From contig NZ_JAGMUK010000059.1 in NCBI RefSeq assembly GCF_019049245.1, positions 200,808-264,807 on the forward strand: 64,000 nt of DNA. The letters are read 5' to 3'. The notes beneath the pieces were generated by a model, which was not told the DNA's origin, did not search any database, and was given only the letters and a program-made list of their open reading frames with translations. The DNA is from Streptomyces sp. AC555_RSS877 (GTDB lineage: Bacteria > Actinomycetota > Actinomycetes > Streptomycetales > Streptomycetaceae). Made by a program: the position numbers and the translations under genes. Each line of letters begins with the position of its first letter. Position 1 is the stretch's first letter. Positions 42,801-50,704 of the stretch are shown here, piece by piece.

Positions 42801-43394
42801 GAGAACACGCAGCAGACCGGCGTCGTACGCGCGCAGGTCCTCGGGTCGTACGAGGTGTTCGGCGAGCTCGGCGTCGAGCGCGAGGAGGTCGCTGACCAGG
42901 TCGGCGAAGGAACGGGTCAGCGCCGGGTAGGGGCCACGGGCCTCGCGCAGCACCCGCGCGGCCAGTTGGAAGCGGGTGGCGTCGGCGAGCAGCCGGGAGG
43001 TGGGTTCGAGGCCGATCCGCAAGCCGTGGTCGGTCAGCAGACGGCCCGCGAAGGCGTGGTACGTGGAGATCACCGGCTCGCCCGGGGGGTTGTCCGGGTC
43101 GATGACGTCGGGGTCGGTGACGCCGGCCTTGATCAGGGCCTTGCGGACACGTTCGGCGAGTTCACCGGCGGCCTTGTTCGTGAAGGTGAGGCCGAGCACC
43201 TGTTCGGGGGCGACCTGGCCGGTGCCGACCAGCCACACCACGCGGGCCGCCATCACCGTCGTCTTGCCCGATCCGGCTCCGGCCACGATCACCTGCGGCG
43301 CGGGCGGCGCGGTGATGCAGGCCGTCTGCTCCGGGGTGAAGGGGATACCGAGGAGCTCCTTGAGCTGATCGGGATCGGTGATACGGGCGGGCAT
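39837..43394 (-). CDS. adnB: AdnB-like helicase-nuclease subunit
   Basis: A 1,185-residue protein with an N-terminal UvrD-like motor (VAGAGSGKTTVMAARV, LLDEYQDTSVAQ, GDPCQAIYGWRGA, TAHKSKGLEWDVV, VTFTRPRSLLL) and a C-terminal RecB-like nuclease. The nuclease motif is seen as GRIDAVYK ... YEIVDWKTSR ... LQLAVYRLAW. An acidic, repeat-prone linker (about residues 880-960, with many ExGDxYE-like units) separates the two. AdnAB resects double-strand breaks in actinomycetes. It lies directly downstream of adnA. The ATG at 43394 starts MPARITDPDQLKELLGI. Confidence 0.92.
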   Translation of the reverse strand: MPARITDPDQLKELLGIPFTPEQTACITAPPAPQVIVAGAGSGKTTVMAARVVWLVGTGQVAPEQVLGLTFTNKAAGELAERVRKALIKAGVTDPDVIDPDNPPGEPVISTYHAFAGRLLTDHGLRIGLEPTSRLLADATRFQLAARVLREARGPYPALTRSFADLVSDLLALDAELAEHLVRPEDLRAYDAGLLRVLQGAKLTNEALRKVPETAAARRELADLVVRYRAAKRERDLLDFGDQIALSAQLAQVPEVGRVLRDEFRVVLLDEYQDTSVAQRILLAGLFGAGTGHPVTAVGDPCQAIYGWRGASVANLDDFPEHFADADGRLATRQSLSENRRSGGRLLDLANDLAEPLRAMHAGVEALRPAPGAERDGMVRCALLPTHGEEIDWLADSIAHLVNTGKAPGEIAVLCRTATDFAEIQGALVARDVPVEVVGLSGLLHLPEIADLVAVCEVLQDPGANASLVRLLTGPRWRIGPRDLALLGRRARLLVSHARVDSDDDPDRRLAEAVEGVDPSEVISLADALDTFLETPLDGGGDDDGLPFSPDARVRFARLATELRDLRRSLSDPLMDVLHRVLAVTGLEVELSASPHALAARRRETLSNFLDVAASFAAGDNEASLLAFLAFLRTAAQYEKGLDNALPGGENTVKVLTAHKSKGLEWDVVAVPGLVTGTFPSTQGREKWTAQGKVLPHELRGDTDTLPDVTSWDSRGLKAFHEDMKEHQHTEELRLGYVTFTRPRSLLLGSGHWWGPTQKKPRGPSDFLQALYDHCAAGHGEIEAWADEPAEDEQNPALHRETADQVWPLPLDETSMARRRAAAETVLSHLEHLASHEDGHPAATHDPDTYDDPDWPVPPDDDTVVADDLYEGDFHEGGPYEGHPREGDPYKDDPFVAEDSADWDSWSADRPTVPHQAVRPDATEHPRTEPARPHPTQPGPAPLTLEEARTIASWDRDLDALSGELLRARASVTDVPLPASLTASQLMRLAADPDGLAQELARPMPRPPQPAARRGTRFHAWVESRFEALTLPMLEPEELPGSEAEIADERDLEALKEAFERTDYAQRTPHRVETPFQLAIAGRVVRGRIDAVYKEGDGPAATYEIVDWKTSRIRTADPLQLAVYRLAWAEQQGVPLESVTATFLYVRSGEVVRPDDLPGRAALERLLLEEPGGEEPHDEDVGAGG

Positions 43395-43513
43395 GTCGGA
43401 GAGGCTAGCGGCGGCCACTGACAGCGGAGACCACATCGCCCTCGGGGCCGGGAGAAGAGCAGGTCAGCACGTGTGGTGCGGTCGATCACACGGAGTGAGG
43501 AGGGTCACGTCCG

Positions 43514-46500
43514 TCACTCGATCACGTGCCGACCCTCGGGTTGCGCGCTGCACGACGCCCGGAACGCGCAGTGCGTGCAGTGCTGGCCCGCACTCGGCGT
43601 GAACCGCTCGTCGAGGACCTTGCCGGCGGCCGTGGCGAGCAGATCGCCGACCCACTCCCCTTCCAGCGGCTCCTGGGCCTGCACCTTGGGCAGGGTCTCG
43701 CCGCCGTCCCGCTTGGGCGCGCCCTGGCGCAACTGGACGAGTTCGGCGCCGCCCGGCTCGGGGCGCACTCCGTCGAAGGCCTCGTCGACAGCGCCCTCGC
43801 GGACGGCGAGCTGGTAGACGGCGAGCTGAGGGTGGCGCTCCACCTCGGCCGCGGTGGGCGCTTGTTTGCCGGTCTTGAAGTCGACGACGTAGGCGCGGCC
43901 CTCGCCGTCGGTCTCCACTCGGTCCATCTGGCCGCGGATGCGCACCTCGACCTCACCCGCGTCCAGGGTGACGTCGAAGTCGTGCTCGCTGGCTACCGGC
44001 GTACGCCCGGTGCGGTCCATGACGTGCCACCTCAGGAAGCGTTCGAGCGCCACGCGCGCGTTGTCCTTCTCCTGCGCCGACTTCCACGGCGCGTCGAAGG
44101 CGAGCGCGTTCCACACGGAGTCCAGCCGCTCCATGAGGACGGCGAGGTCGGCCGGAGTGTGCCCGGAGGCGACCTCGTCGGCGAGGACGTGCACCACGTT
44201 GCCGAAGCCCTGGGCGACCGTCGCGGGCGCGTCGGCCTTCACCTCGCGGCCCAGGAACCACTGCAGGGCGCAGGTGTTGGCGAGCTGGTCGAGGGCGCTG
44301 CCGGAGAGCACGACGGGCTTCTCGCGGTCGCGCAGCGGCATCTTGCTCTCGGTCGGCTCGAACATGCCCCACCAGCGGTAAGGATGGGCGGACGGCACCA
44401 GCGGGCGGCCGTCCTCGTCGGCGAGTGCGGCGAGCCGGGCGAGGCGCCGGGCGGCGGCCTCCCTGAGGGTGTCCGAGACGCGCGGATCGACGGTGGTGGC
44501 GCGGAGTTCGGCGACGAGCGCGGCGACCGACAGGGGGCGGCGGGGGCGGCCCGTGACGTCCCGCGGTTCGACGCCGAGTTCGGTCAGGAAGCGGGAGGGC
44601 TGGTCGCCGTCGTCCGCGGGCGCCTTCACCGCGGTGACGACCAGGCGTTCACGCGCGCGCGTGGCGGCCACGTAGAACAGGCGGCGTTCCTCGGCGAGCA
44701 GCGCTCCCGGGGTGAGCGGTTCGGCGAGGCCGTCGCGGCCGATGCGGTCGGCCTCCAGAAGGGAACCACGGCGGCGCAGGTCCGGCCACAGCCCTTCCTG
44801 GACGCCCGCGACGACGACGAGCCGCCACTCCAGCCCCTTGGAACGGTGTGCGGTCATCAGGCGGACGGCGTCGGGGCGTACGGCACGCCGGGTGAGCGTG
44901 TCGGCGGCGATGTCCTCCGCGTCGATCTCCTCCAGGAAGTTCAGGGTGCCCCGGCCGCCGGTGCGCTCCTCGGCGCGGGCCGCGGTCGCGAACAGCGCGC
45001 ACACGGCGTCCAGGTCGCGGTCCGCGTTGCGACCGGCCGCGCCGCCGCGTCGGGCGGCCCGCTCCAGGCGCGTGGGCCACGGCGTGCCTTCCCAGAGGTC
45101 CCACAGCGCCTCCTCGGCCGTGCCGCCGCCCGCGAGACGCTCACGGGCCTTCCTGAGCAGCGCGCCGAGCCGCTGGGCACCACGCGCGTACGTGGGGTCG
45201 TGCACGGCCAGGCGCTCCGGCTCGGCCAGCGCCCGCGCGAGCAGCTCGTCCGAGGGCGGCGGCAGGGTGTTGCCCGCGGCCCGCTCCTCGTCGCGCAGGG
45301 CACGGCCGAGGCGGCGCAGGTCGGCGGCGTCCATGCTCGCGAGGGGGGAGGCGAGGAGGGTGAGGGCGGTTTCGGTGTCGAGCCAGCAGGTGTCCGGCTC
45401 CCGTCCATCAGAGGGACCCCCCTCTTCCGGGGGTTCCGTTGTCTCCGCTTCTTCGGGATCCTCGGTGGGCTGCGCTCCTTCGGGCCGCTCTTCGGCCTGC
45501 TCCGCAGCCACCGCTGCTTCGGCCTGCTCAACAGCCTCCGCAGCCTCCGCCGCTGCCACCGCCCGCAGCGCCGTCAGCAGCGGTGCCACCGCGGGCTCGT
45601 GCCGCAGCGGGAGGTCGTCGCCGTCGATGTCCAGGGGGACGCCGGCCGCGGTGAGCGCGCGGCGGACCGTCGGGATGGTGCGGGATCCGGCACGCACCAG
45701 GACGGCCATCTCGCCCCAGGGAACGCCGTCCTCCAAGTGCGCCCTGCGGAGGATGTCGGCGATGTTGTCCAGCTCTGTGCCGGGCGTCGGGTACGTGTAC
45801 ACCTCGACGCGGCCCCCGTCCCGGACCGGGGCGAGCTCGCGGTGGGCGCGCACCTTGTCGGCCGGAAGGCGGGTCAGTGGCATGCGCTGGGTCAGCAGCC
45901 GGGTCGCGGCCAGCAGGCCCGCGCCGGAGCGGCGGGAGGTGCGCAGGACCTCCACGGGCGCGGGGTGGCCGTCCGCGCGCGGGAAGGTCCGGGGGAAGTC
46001 CAGGATGCCGTTCACGTCCGCGCCGCGGAACGCGTAGATCGACTGGTCGGGGTCGCCGAAGGCGACGAGGGTGCGGCCGCCGCCGGCGAGCGCGTGCAGC
46101 AGCCGTACCTGCGCCGGGTCGGTGTCCTGGTACTCGTCCACGAAGACGGCGTCGTACTGGGCGGCGAGTCGCCGGGCGACCTCGGGGCGGCGGGCGAGGA
46201 GGACCGCGCGGTGGACCAGTTCCGCGTAGTCGAGCACGCCCTGCAGATCGAGCACGTCGAGGTACTCGGCGAGGAAGGCGGCCGCCGCGCGCCAGTCGGG
46301 GCGGCCGATACGGCGGGCGAAGGCGTCCAGGGCGTCGGGGCCGAGACCCAGTTCGCGGCTGCGGGCGAGGACCGCGCGGACCTCGTCGGCGAAGCCGCGG
46401 GTGGTCAGACAGGCACGAAGCTCGTCCGGCCAGCGCACGTGCGCGAGGCCGAGCCGTTCCAGGTCGGGCTGGCCCGCGAGCAGTTCACGGACGGCGACGT

Positions 46501-46936
46501 CCTGCTCGGGGCCGGACAGCAGCCTGAGGGGTTCCACGAACAGGTCGGTGTCCTGGTGGGCGCGGACCAGGGCGTAGCAGAACGAGTGGAAGGTGGTCGC
46601 CTGGGGGGCGCGGGCCGCCCCTATGCGCAGCGCCATGCGGTCGCGCAGTTCGACGGCCGCCTTGCGGCTGAACGTCAGCACCAGCACGCGCGCGGGTTCA
46701 CCGCCCCGGGCGATCCTCGCCGCCACCGACTCGACGAGCGTGGTGGTCTTTCCGGTGCCCGGACCTGCGAGAACGAGTAGCGGGCCGGTCGGGTGGTCAA
46801 CCACGGCGCGCTGTGCGGCGTCCAGACGAGGGGGATCCGTGCGGACCGGCGGGGTACGCACCAGTCGGTAAGCGCCACGGTTCCCCAGTCGCCCCTGCGG
46901 GTGCGACAGGCGCTTGGTGGAGGAGAAGGAGCTCAC
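43514..46936 (-). CDS. adnA: AdnA-like helicase-nuclease subunit
   Basis: A 1,140-residue UvrD-like motor plus RecB-family nuclease. Motor motifs: LAGPGTGKTTTLVE, VDEYQDTDPAQ, GDPDQSIYAFRGA, TAHRSKGLEWRLV, VAATRARERLVV. Nuclease motif: GQMDRVET ... YVVDFKTGK ... QLAVYQLAV. A cysteine in NTCALQW with the terminal CTHCAFRASC cluster suggests an iron-sulfur-stabilised nuclease, as in AddB and AdnA proteins. An acidic, Glu/Pro-rich insert occurs about residues 470-520. It pairs with the downstream gene as the AdnAB heterodimer. GTG start at 46936; an ATG ten codons earlier lacks a ribosome-binding site. Confidence 0.92.
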   Translation of the reverse strand: MSSFSSTKRLSHPQGRLGNRGAYRLVRTPPVRTDPPRLDAAQRAVVDHPTGPLLVLAGPGTGKTTTLVESVAARIARGGEPARVLVLTFSRKAAVELRDRMALRIGAARAPQATTFHSFCYALVRAHQDTDLFVEPLRLLSGPEQDVAVRELLAGQPDLERLGLAHVRWPDELRACLTTRGFADEVRAVLARSRELGLGPDALDAFARRIGRPDWRAAAAFLAEYLDVLDLQGVLDYAELVHRAVLLARRPEVARRLAAQYDAVFVDEYQDTDPAQVRLLHALAGGGRTLVAFGDPDQSIYAFRGADVNGILDFPRTFPRADGHPAPVEVLRTSRRSGAGLLAATRLLTQRMPLTRLPADKVRAHRELAPVRDGGRVEVYTYPTPGTELDNIADILRRAHLEDGVPWGEMAVLVRAGSRTIPTVRRALTAAGVPLDIDGDDLPLRHEPAVAPLLTALRAVAAAEAAEAVEQAEAAVAAEQAEERPEGAQPTEDPEEAETTEPPEEGGPSDGREPDTCWLDTETALTLLASPLASMDAADLRRLGRALRDEERAAGNTLPPPSDELLARALAEPERLAVHDPTYARGAQRLGALLRKARERLAGGGTAEEALWDLWEGTPWPTRLERAARRGGAAGRNADRDLDAVCALFATAARAEERTGGRGTLNFLEEIDAEDIAADTLTRRAVRPDAVRLMTAHRSKGLEWRLVVVAGVQEGLWPDLRRRGSLLEADRIGRDGLAEPLTPGALLAEERRLFYVAATRARERLVVTAVKAPADDGDQPSRFLTELGVEPRDVTGRPRRPLSVAALVAELRATTVDPRVSDTLREAAARRLARLAALADEDGRPLVPSAHPYRWWGMFEPTESKMPLRDREKPVVLSGSALDQLANTCALQWFLGREVKADAPATVAQGFGNVVHVLADEVASGHTPADLAVLMERLDSVWNALAFDAPWKSAQEKDNARVALERFLRWHVMDRTGRTPVASEHDFDVTLDAGEVEVRIRGQMDRVETDGEGRAYVVDFKTGKQAPTAAEVERHPQLAVYQLAVREGAVDEAFDGVRPEPGGAELVQLRQGAPKRDGGETLPKVQAQEPLEGEWVGDLLATAAGKVLDERFTPSAGQHCTHCAFRASCSAQPEGRHVIE

Positions 46937-47277
46937 GTGGTTCGCCGGTCCTGGTGGGTGTGCCATCTGTCGCTGCGGGCGCGAAGCGCCGTCGTTCGGG
47001 GGTGGTGGTCGGGTGACGGGTGGGACGACCTCCGCGCGGGGAGAACGGTGATCCCGGGATGAGAGGGACGCGCGCAGCCGACGCTACGCCCAGGGAAGAC
47101 GCGGAAGCAGGGCTTCCTCTTCTTCCCTCAGGACACTCGCGACACGTACGTCCCTCGCCCCACGAACGTACGCCATGCCACGGACATGCCCTGTTTCCCC
47201 CGGCATGTCACGGACGCGCCTCATTTCGCCCGTACGGACCTCAGGCAGCCCCTGAGGGCGTCCGATGGCGGAAGCTG
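46937..47277. other. 341-bp gene-free region between adnA and ATL gene
   Basis: No open frame here has convincing codon bias or a ribosome-binding site. It holds an 8-bp inverted repeat (GACATGCC at 47183-47190, GGCATGTC at 47202-47209) and a second hairpin at 47239-47257 that probably ends the ATL transcript. The adnA promoter should lie near 46940-47060, but no clear -10/-35 pair was recognised. Confidence 0.5.
47239..47257 (-). terminator. Hairpin downstream of ATL gene
   Basis: 7-bp perfect arms CCTCAGG / CCTGAGG with a 5-base loop, 20 bp past the ATL stop on the minus strand. Confidence 0.5.
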
Positions 47278-47664
47278 TCAGGTGTGACCCTCCGCGCGTT
47301 CGCCGCCGTCCCACCGCGCCCGTCTCATGTCGAGCCGCGGCAGGTGCCCCTCGGCGGCTCTGCTCGCCTCCTTCAGGGGCGTGCCCTCCGCGCGGTAATG
47401 GCCGAGCGCCCTCAGTTCGTGGGCCGGGAGCAGGACGCCGTCCGCGCGGACGACCCGCCACCACGGAACGGCTCCTCCGTAGAGGGCCATGACGCGTCCT
47501 ACCTGCCGGGGCCCGCCCTCCTCCAGCCACTCCGCCACGTCCCCGTACGTCATGACGCGACCGGGCGGAATGCGTTCGGCCACGTCGAGGACCCGCTCGG
47601 CGTACTCCGGCAGCGCGTCCGCATGCTCCGCGCGGGCGTCGTCCGGAAGGCTCTCCTCGCTCAT
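47278..47664 (-). CDS. Alkyltransferase-like protein (ATL, MGMT family)
   Basis: A 128-residue protein matching the DNA-binding domain of O6-alkylguanine alkyltransferases: IPPGRVMTYGDVAEWLEEGGPRQVGRVMALYGG. The active-site PCHR motif is replaced by PWWRVVRADG, so the acceptor cysteine is tryptophan. ATL proteins of this kind bind O6-alkylguanine and hand it to nucleotide excision repair rather than repairing it directly. The ATG at 47664 was chosen; another in-frame ATG lies three codons upstream. Confidence 0.9.
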   Translation of the reverse strand: MSEESLPDDARAEHADALPEYAERVLDVAERIPPGRVMTYGDVAEWLEEGGPRQVGRVMALYGGAVPWWRVVRADGVLLPAHELRALGHYRAEGTPLKEASRAAEGHLPRLDMRRARWDGGERAEGHT

Positions 47665-47850
47665 CCGATCCATCCTGCCCCACCCCACCGACAATGCGAC
47701 GCGCTCGCGACGGCGGGCGTCCCTCGCCCTGAGACAGCGCTTCCGGCAGACTGTGCGCCCCCGCATGTGCACCCTGACGCCGCTGTGTGTCGGTGGGGCA
47801 TGCCACCATCGTGCGGGCGGTGACAGGTGATACGAGACCAAGAAGAGACG

Positions 47851-50616
47851 ATGAAAGAGCAGGGTGTGCCTCCCGAGGACGCGGAAAGCACCCCTGCCGC
47901 ATCGTCGCGCCCGGCGACCGCCGACGAGCACGGGACGACAGACGAGAAGGGCGAGGTGAGCGCCGACAAGGAGGCACCCGCGACCCGGTCCGGACCTGAC
48001 GCCGACAACCCCGACGACGTGCACGCCGACGAGGTCGAAGGTGACGAACCGCTGCTCCCCGCGCGCGTGCACCGGCCCTCCGACCTCATGCGGCTCATGG
48101 TCGGCGTGCTGGCCGTGGTCGTCCTCCTCGCGATCGCCGCGTTCGCCCACGGCACCACCTCGGGTCTCGAACAGGACATCAGCAAGGGCACCGGTCAGGC
48201 ACCGGACCTGCTGATCAAGATCGCGGGGCTGGCGTCCAGCATCGCGATCCTCCTGGTGCCGGTCGCGTTCGCGATCGAGCGGCTGATCAAACGCGACGGG
48301 CTGCGCATCGCCGACGGCGTCCTGGCGGCCGTCCTCGCGCACGGGGTGACCCTCGCCACCGACCTGTGGGTCGCCAAGGCCGCCCCCGACTCCATCCAGG
48401 ACGCGCTCACCCAGCCCTCCCCCGGCGACATCCACGCCCTCACCGATCCCGTACACGGCTATCTGGCGCCCGTCATCGCCTATATGACGGCCGTCGGCAT
48501 GTCGCGCAGGCCGCGCTGGCGGGCGGTGTTGTGGATCGTGCTGATGCTCGACGCGTTCTCGATGCTCGTCACCGGCTACACAACACCCTTCTCGATCATC
48601 CTGACGGTGCTCATCGGCTGGACCGTCGCCTACGGCACGCTCTACGCGGTCGGCTCGCCCAACGTCCGCCCCACCGGACGGACACTGATGGCGGGCCTCA
48701 GGCACGTCGGCTTCCACCCGGTGAGCGCGGCCCGCGAGGAGGTGCCGGACACTCCGGAGACCGGAGACCGCGGCCGGCGCTACTTCGTCGCCCTGGAGGA
48801 CGGTCCACCGCTGGACGTCACGGTGGTCGACCGGGAGCAACAGGCCCAGGGCTTCTTCTACCGCGCCTGGCGCAACCTCACGCTGCGCGGCTTCGCCACC
48901 CGCAGCAGCCTCCAGTCACTGCGGCAGGCTCTGGAGCAGGAGGCACTGCTCGCGTACGCCGCCATCGCGGCCGGCGCCAACGCGCCCAAGCTGATCGCGA
49001 CCTCCGAACTGGGCCCCGACGCGGTGATGCTCGTCTACGAGCACACCGGCGGACGCACCCTCGACTCCCTCTCCGACGAGGAGATCACCGACGAGTTGCT
49101 GCGCGACACCTGGCACCAGGTGCGGGCGCTCCAGTCCCGGCGCATCGCGCATCGCAGGCTCGTGGGCGACGCGATTCTGGTGGATCGTTCCGGCACGGTG
49201 ATCCTCACCGACCTGCGCGTCGGCGAGATCGCGGCCGGCGACCTGCTGCTGCGCATGGACATCTCCCAGCTGCTGGTCACGCTCGGCCTCAGGGTGGGCG
49301 CCGAGCGCGCGGTGACCGCGGCGGTCGGTGCGCTCGGCCCCGATGCCGTGGCCGACTGTCTGCCAATGCTGCAGCCCATCGCCCTGAGTCGCTCCACGCG
49401 CGCGACGCTGCGCAGACTCGCGCGGGAGCGGGCCGAGCGCGAGCGGGAGGCGGTCCTGGAGGCGTCCCGGCAGGACAAGCAGGCCCGCCTGGAGGAGGCG
49501 CCGCACGAGGCCGGGCCCGTACTCGAAAAGCTCGACAAGAAGGCTGTGAAGGCGGAGGCCAGGGCCGAGAAGCGGGCCATCGACGATGCCCTCGACGAAG
49601 CGCGCGAGGAGGACCTGCTCACGCAGATCCGCCACGAGGTGCTGCTGATCCGGCCCCAGGCCCCGGTGGAGCCGGCCCGCCTCGAGCGGGTGCGGCCGCG
49701 CACATTGCTGAGCGTCATCGCCGGCGCGATCGGTGCGTACTTCCTGCTGACGCAGCTCACGCACATCGAGTTCGGCCCGCTCATCGAGAACGCGGAGTGG
49801 GGTTGGGTCGCCGCCGCCGTGGCCTTCTCCGCGCTGAGCTACGTGGCGGCGGCGATGGCCCTGCTGGGCTTCGTGCCCGAGCGGGTGCCGTTCGTGCGGA
49901 CCGTGGCGGCCCAGGTCGCCGGATCGTTCGTGAAGATCGTCGCTCCGGCCGCCGTGGGCGGCGTCGCCCTCAACACGCGTTTCCTGCAACGCGCCGGCGT
50001 ACGTCCCGGGCTCGCGGTGGCGAGCGTCGGAGCGTCGCAGCTGTTCGGGCTCGGCTGCCACATCCTGATGCTGCTGTCCTTCGGCTATCTGACCGGTACC
50101 GAGAAGACGCCGTCGCTGTCGCCGTCCCGGACGGTCATCGCGGGTCTGCTGACGGTGGCGGTGCTCGTGCTCGTGGTGACCTCGGTGCCGTTCCTGCGGA
50201 AGTTCGTCGTCACGCGCGTGCGGTCGCTGTTCGCGGGCGTGGTGCCGCGCATGCTCGACGTACTCCAGCGGCCGCAGAAGCTGGTGACCGGGATCGGCGG
50301 CATGCTGCTCCTGACGGCCTGCTTCGTGATGTGCCTGGACGCGTCGATCCGGGCGTTCGGCACCGAGGGGACCTCGATCAGCATCGCCAGCGTCGCCGTC
50401 GTCTTCCTCGCCGGCAACGCGCTGGGCTCCGCCGCCCCCACTCCCGGTGGTGTGGGCGCGGTGGAGGCGACCCTGACGGTCGGTCTGATCGCCGTCGGCC
50501 TTCCCAAGGAGGTCGCCGCTCCGGCGGTGCTGCTGTTCCGCCTGCTGACACTGTGGCTGCCGGTGCTGCCGGGCTGGCTCGTCTTCAACCACCTCACGCG
50601 CAAGGGCGCGCTGTAG
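47851..50616 (+). CDS. Large membrane protein: kinase-like domain + LPG synthase-type transmembrane domain
   Basis: A 921-residue protein. After an acidic, disordered N terminus of about 75 residues come membrane helices (about 80-270). A soluble domain of about 240 residues resembles a protein-kinase/RIO-like fold (MLVYEHTGGRTLDSL, HRRLVGDAILVDRSG, ILTDLRVGEIAAGD), with the catalytic HxD and DFG motifs degraded. A charged linker is followed by a C-terminal YbhN/LPG synthase-type region of about seven helices (ending APTPGGVGAVEATLTVGLIAVG). The lysyl-transfer domain of MprF is absent. Role unknown; lipid export or flipping is a guess from the domain. Start chosen at ATG with GAAGAGACG; a GTG eight codons earlier is possible. 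Confidence 0.85.
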   Translation: MKEQGVPPEDAESTPAASSRPATADEHGTTDEKGEVSADKEAPATRSGPDADNPDDVHADEVEGDEPLLPARVHRPSDLMRLMVGVLAVVVLLAIAAFAHGTTSGLEQDISKGTGQAPDLLIKIAGLASSIAILLVPVAFAIERLIKRDGLRIADGVLAAVLAHGVTLATDLWVAKAAPDSIQDALTQPSPGDIHALTDPVHGYLAPVIAYMTAVGMSRRPRWRAVLWIVLMLDAFSMLVTGYTTPFSIILTVLIGWTVAYGTLYAVGSPNVRPTGRTLMAGLRHVGFHPVSAAREEVPDTPETGDRGRRYFVALEDGPPLDVTVVDREQQAQGFFYRAWRNLTLRGFATRSSLQSLRQALEQEALLAYAAIAAGANAPKLIATSELGPDAVMLVYEHTGGRTLDSLSDEEITDELLRDTWHQVRALQSRRIAHRRLVGDAILVDRSGTVILTDLRVGEIAAGDLLLRMDISQLLVTLGLRVGAERAVTAAVGALGPDAVADCLPMLQPIALSRSTRATLRRLARERAEREREAVLEASRQDKQARLEEAPHEAGPVLEKLDKKAVKAEARAEKRAIDDALDEAREEDLLTQIRHEVLLIRPQAPVEPARLERVRPRTLLSVIAGAIGAYFLLTQLTHIEFGPLIENAEWGWVAAAVAFSALSYVAAAMALLGFVPERVPFVRTVAAQVAGSFVKIVAPAAVGGVALNTRFLQRAGVRPGLAVASVGASQLFGLGCHILMLLSFGYLTGTEKTPSLSPSRTVIAGLLTVAVLVLVVTSVPFLRKFVVTRVRSLFAGVVPRMLDVLQRPQKLVTGIGGMLLLTACFVMCLDASIRAFGTEGTSISIASVAVVFLAGNALGSAAPTPGGVGAVEATLTVGLIAVGLPKEVAAPAVLLFRLLTLWLPVLPGWLVFNHLTRKGAL

Positions 50617-50704
50617 TCCACCCTCCGGTACGGCGGCCTCGGCGGCGTACCTCGTACGGCCCGCGCCCCGCGCGCCCCCTCCGGCGCGCCCGCACGATGG
50701 GATC

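Noticed and set aside
46793..47062. Small plus-strand ORFs near the adnA start
   Set aside because: No ribosome-binding site, and most of each frame lies antisense to adnA coding sequence.
34017..47277. Large plus-strand open frames opposite uvrD2, adnA and adnB
   Set aside because: They lie wholly antisense to genes with complete motif sets, and their codon bias follows the opposite strand.
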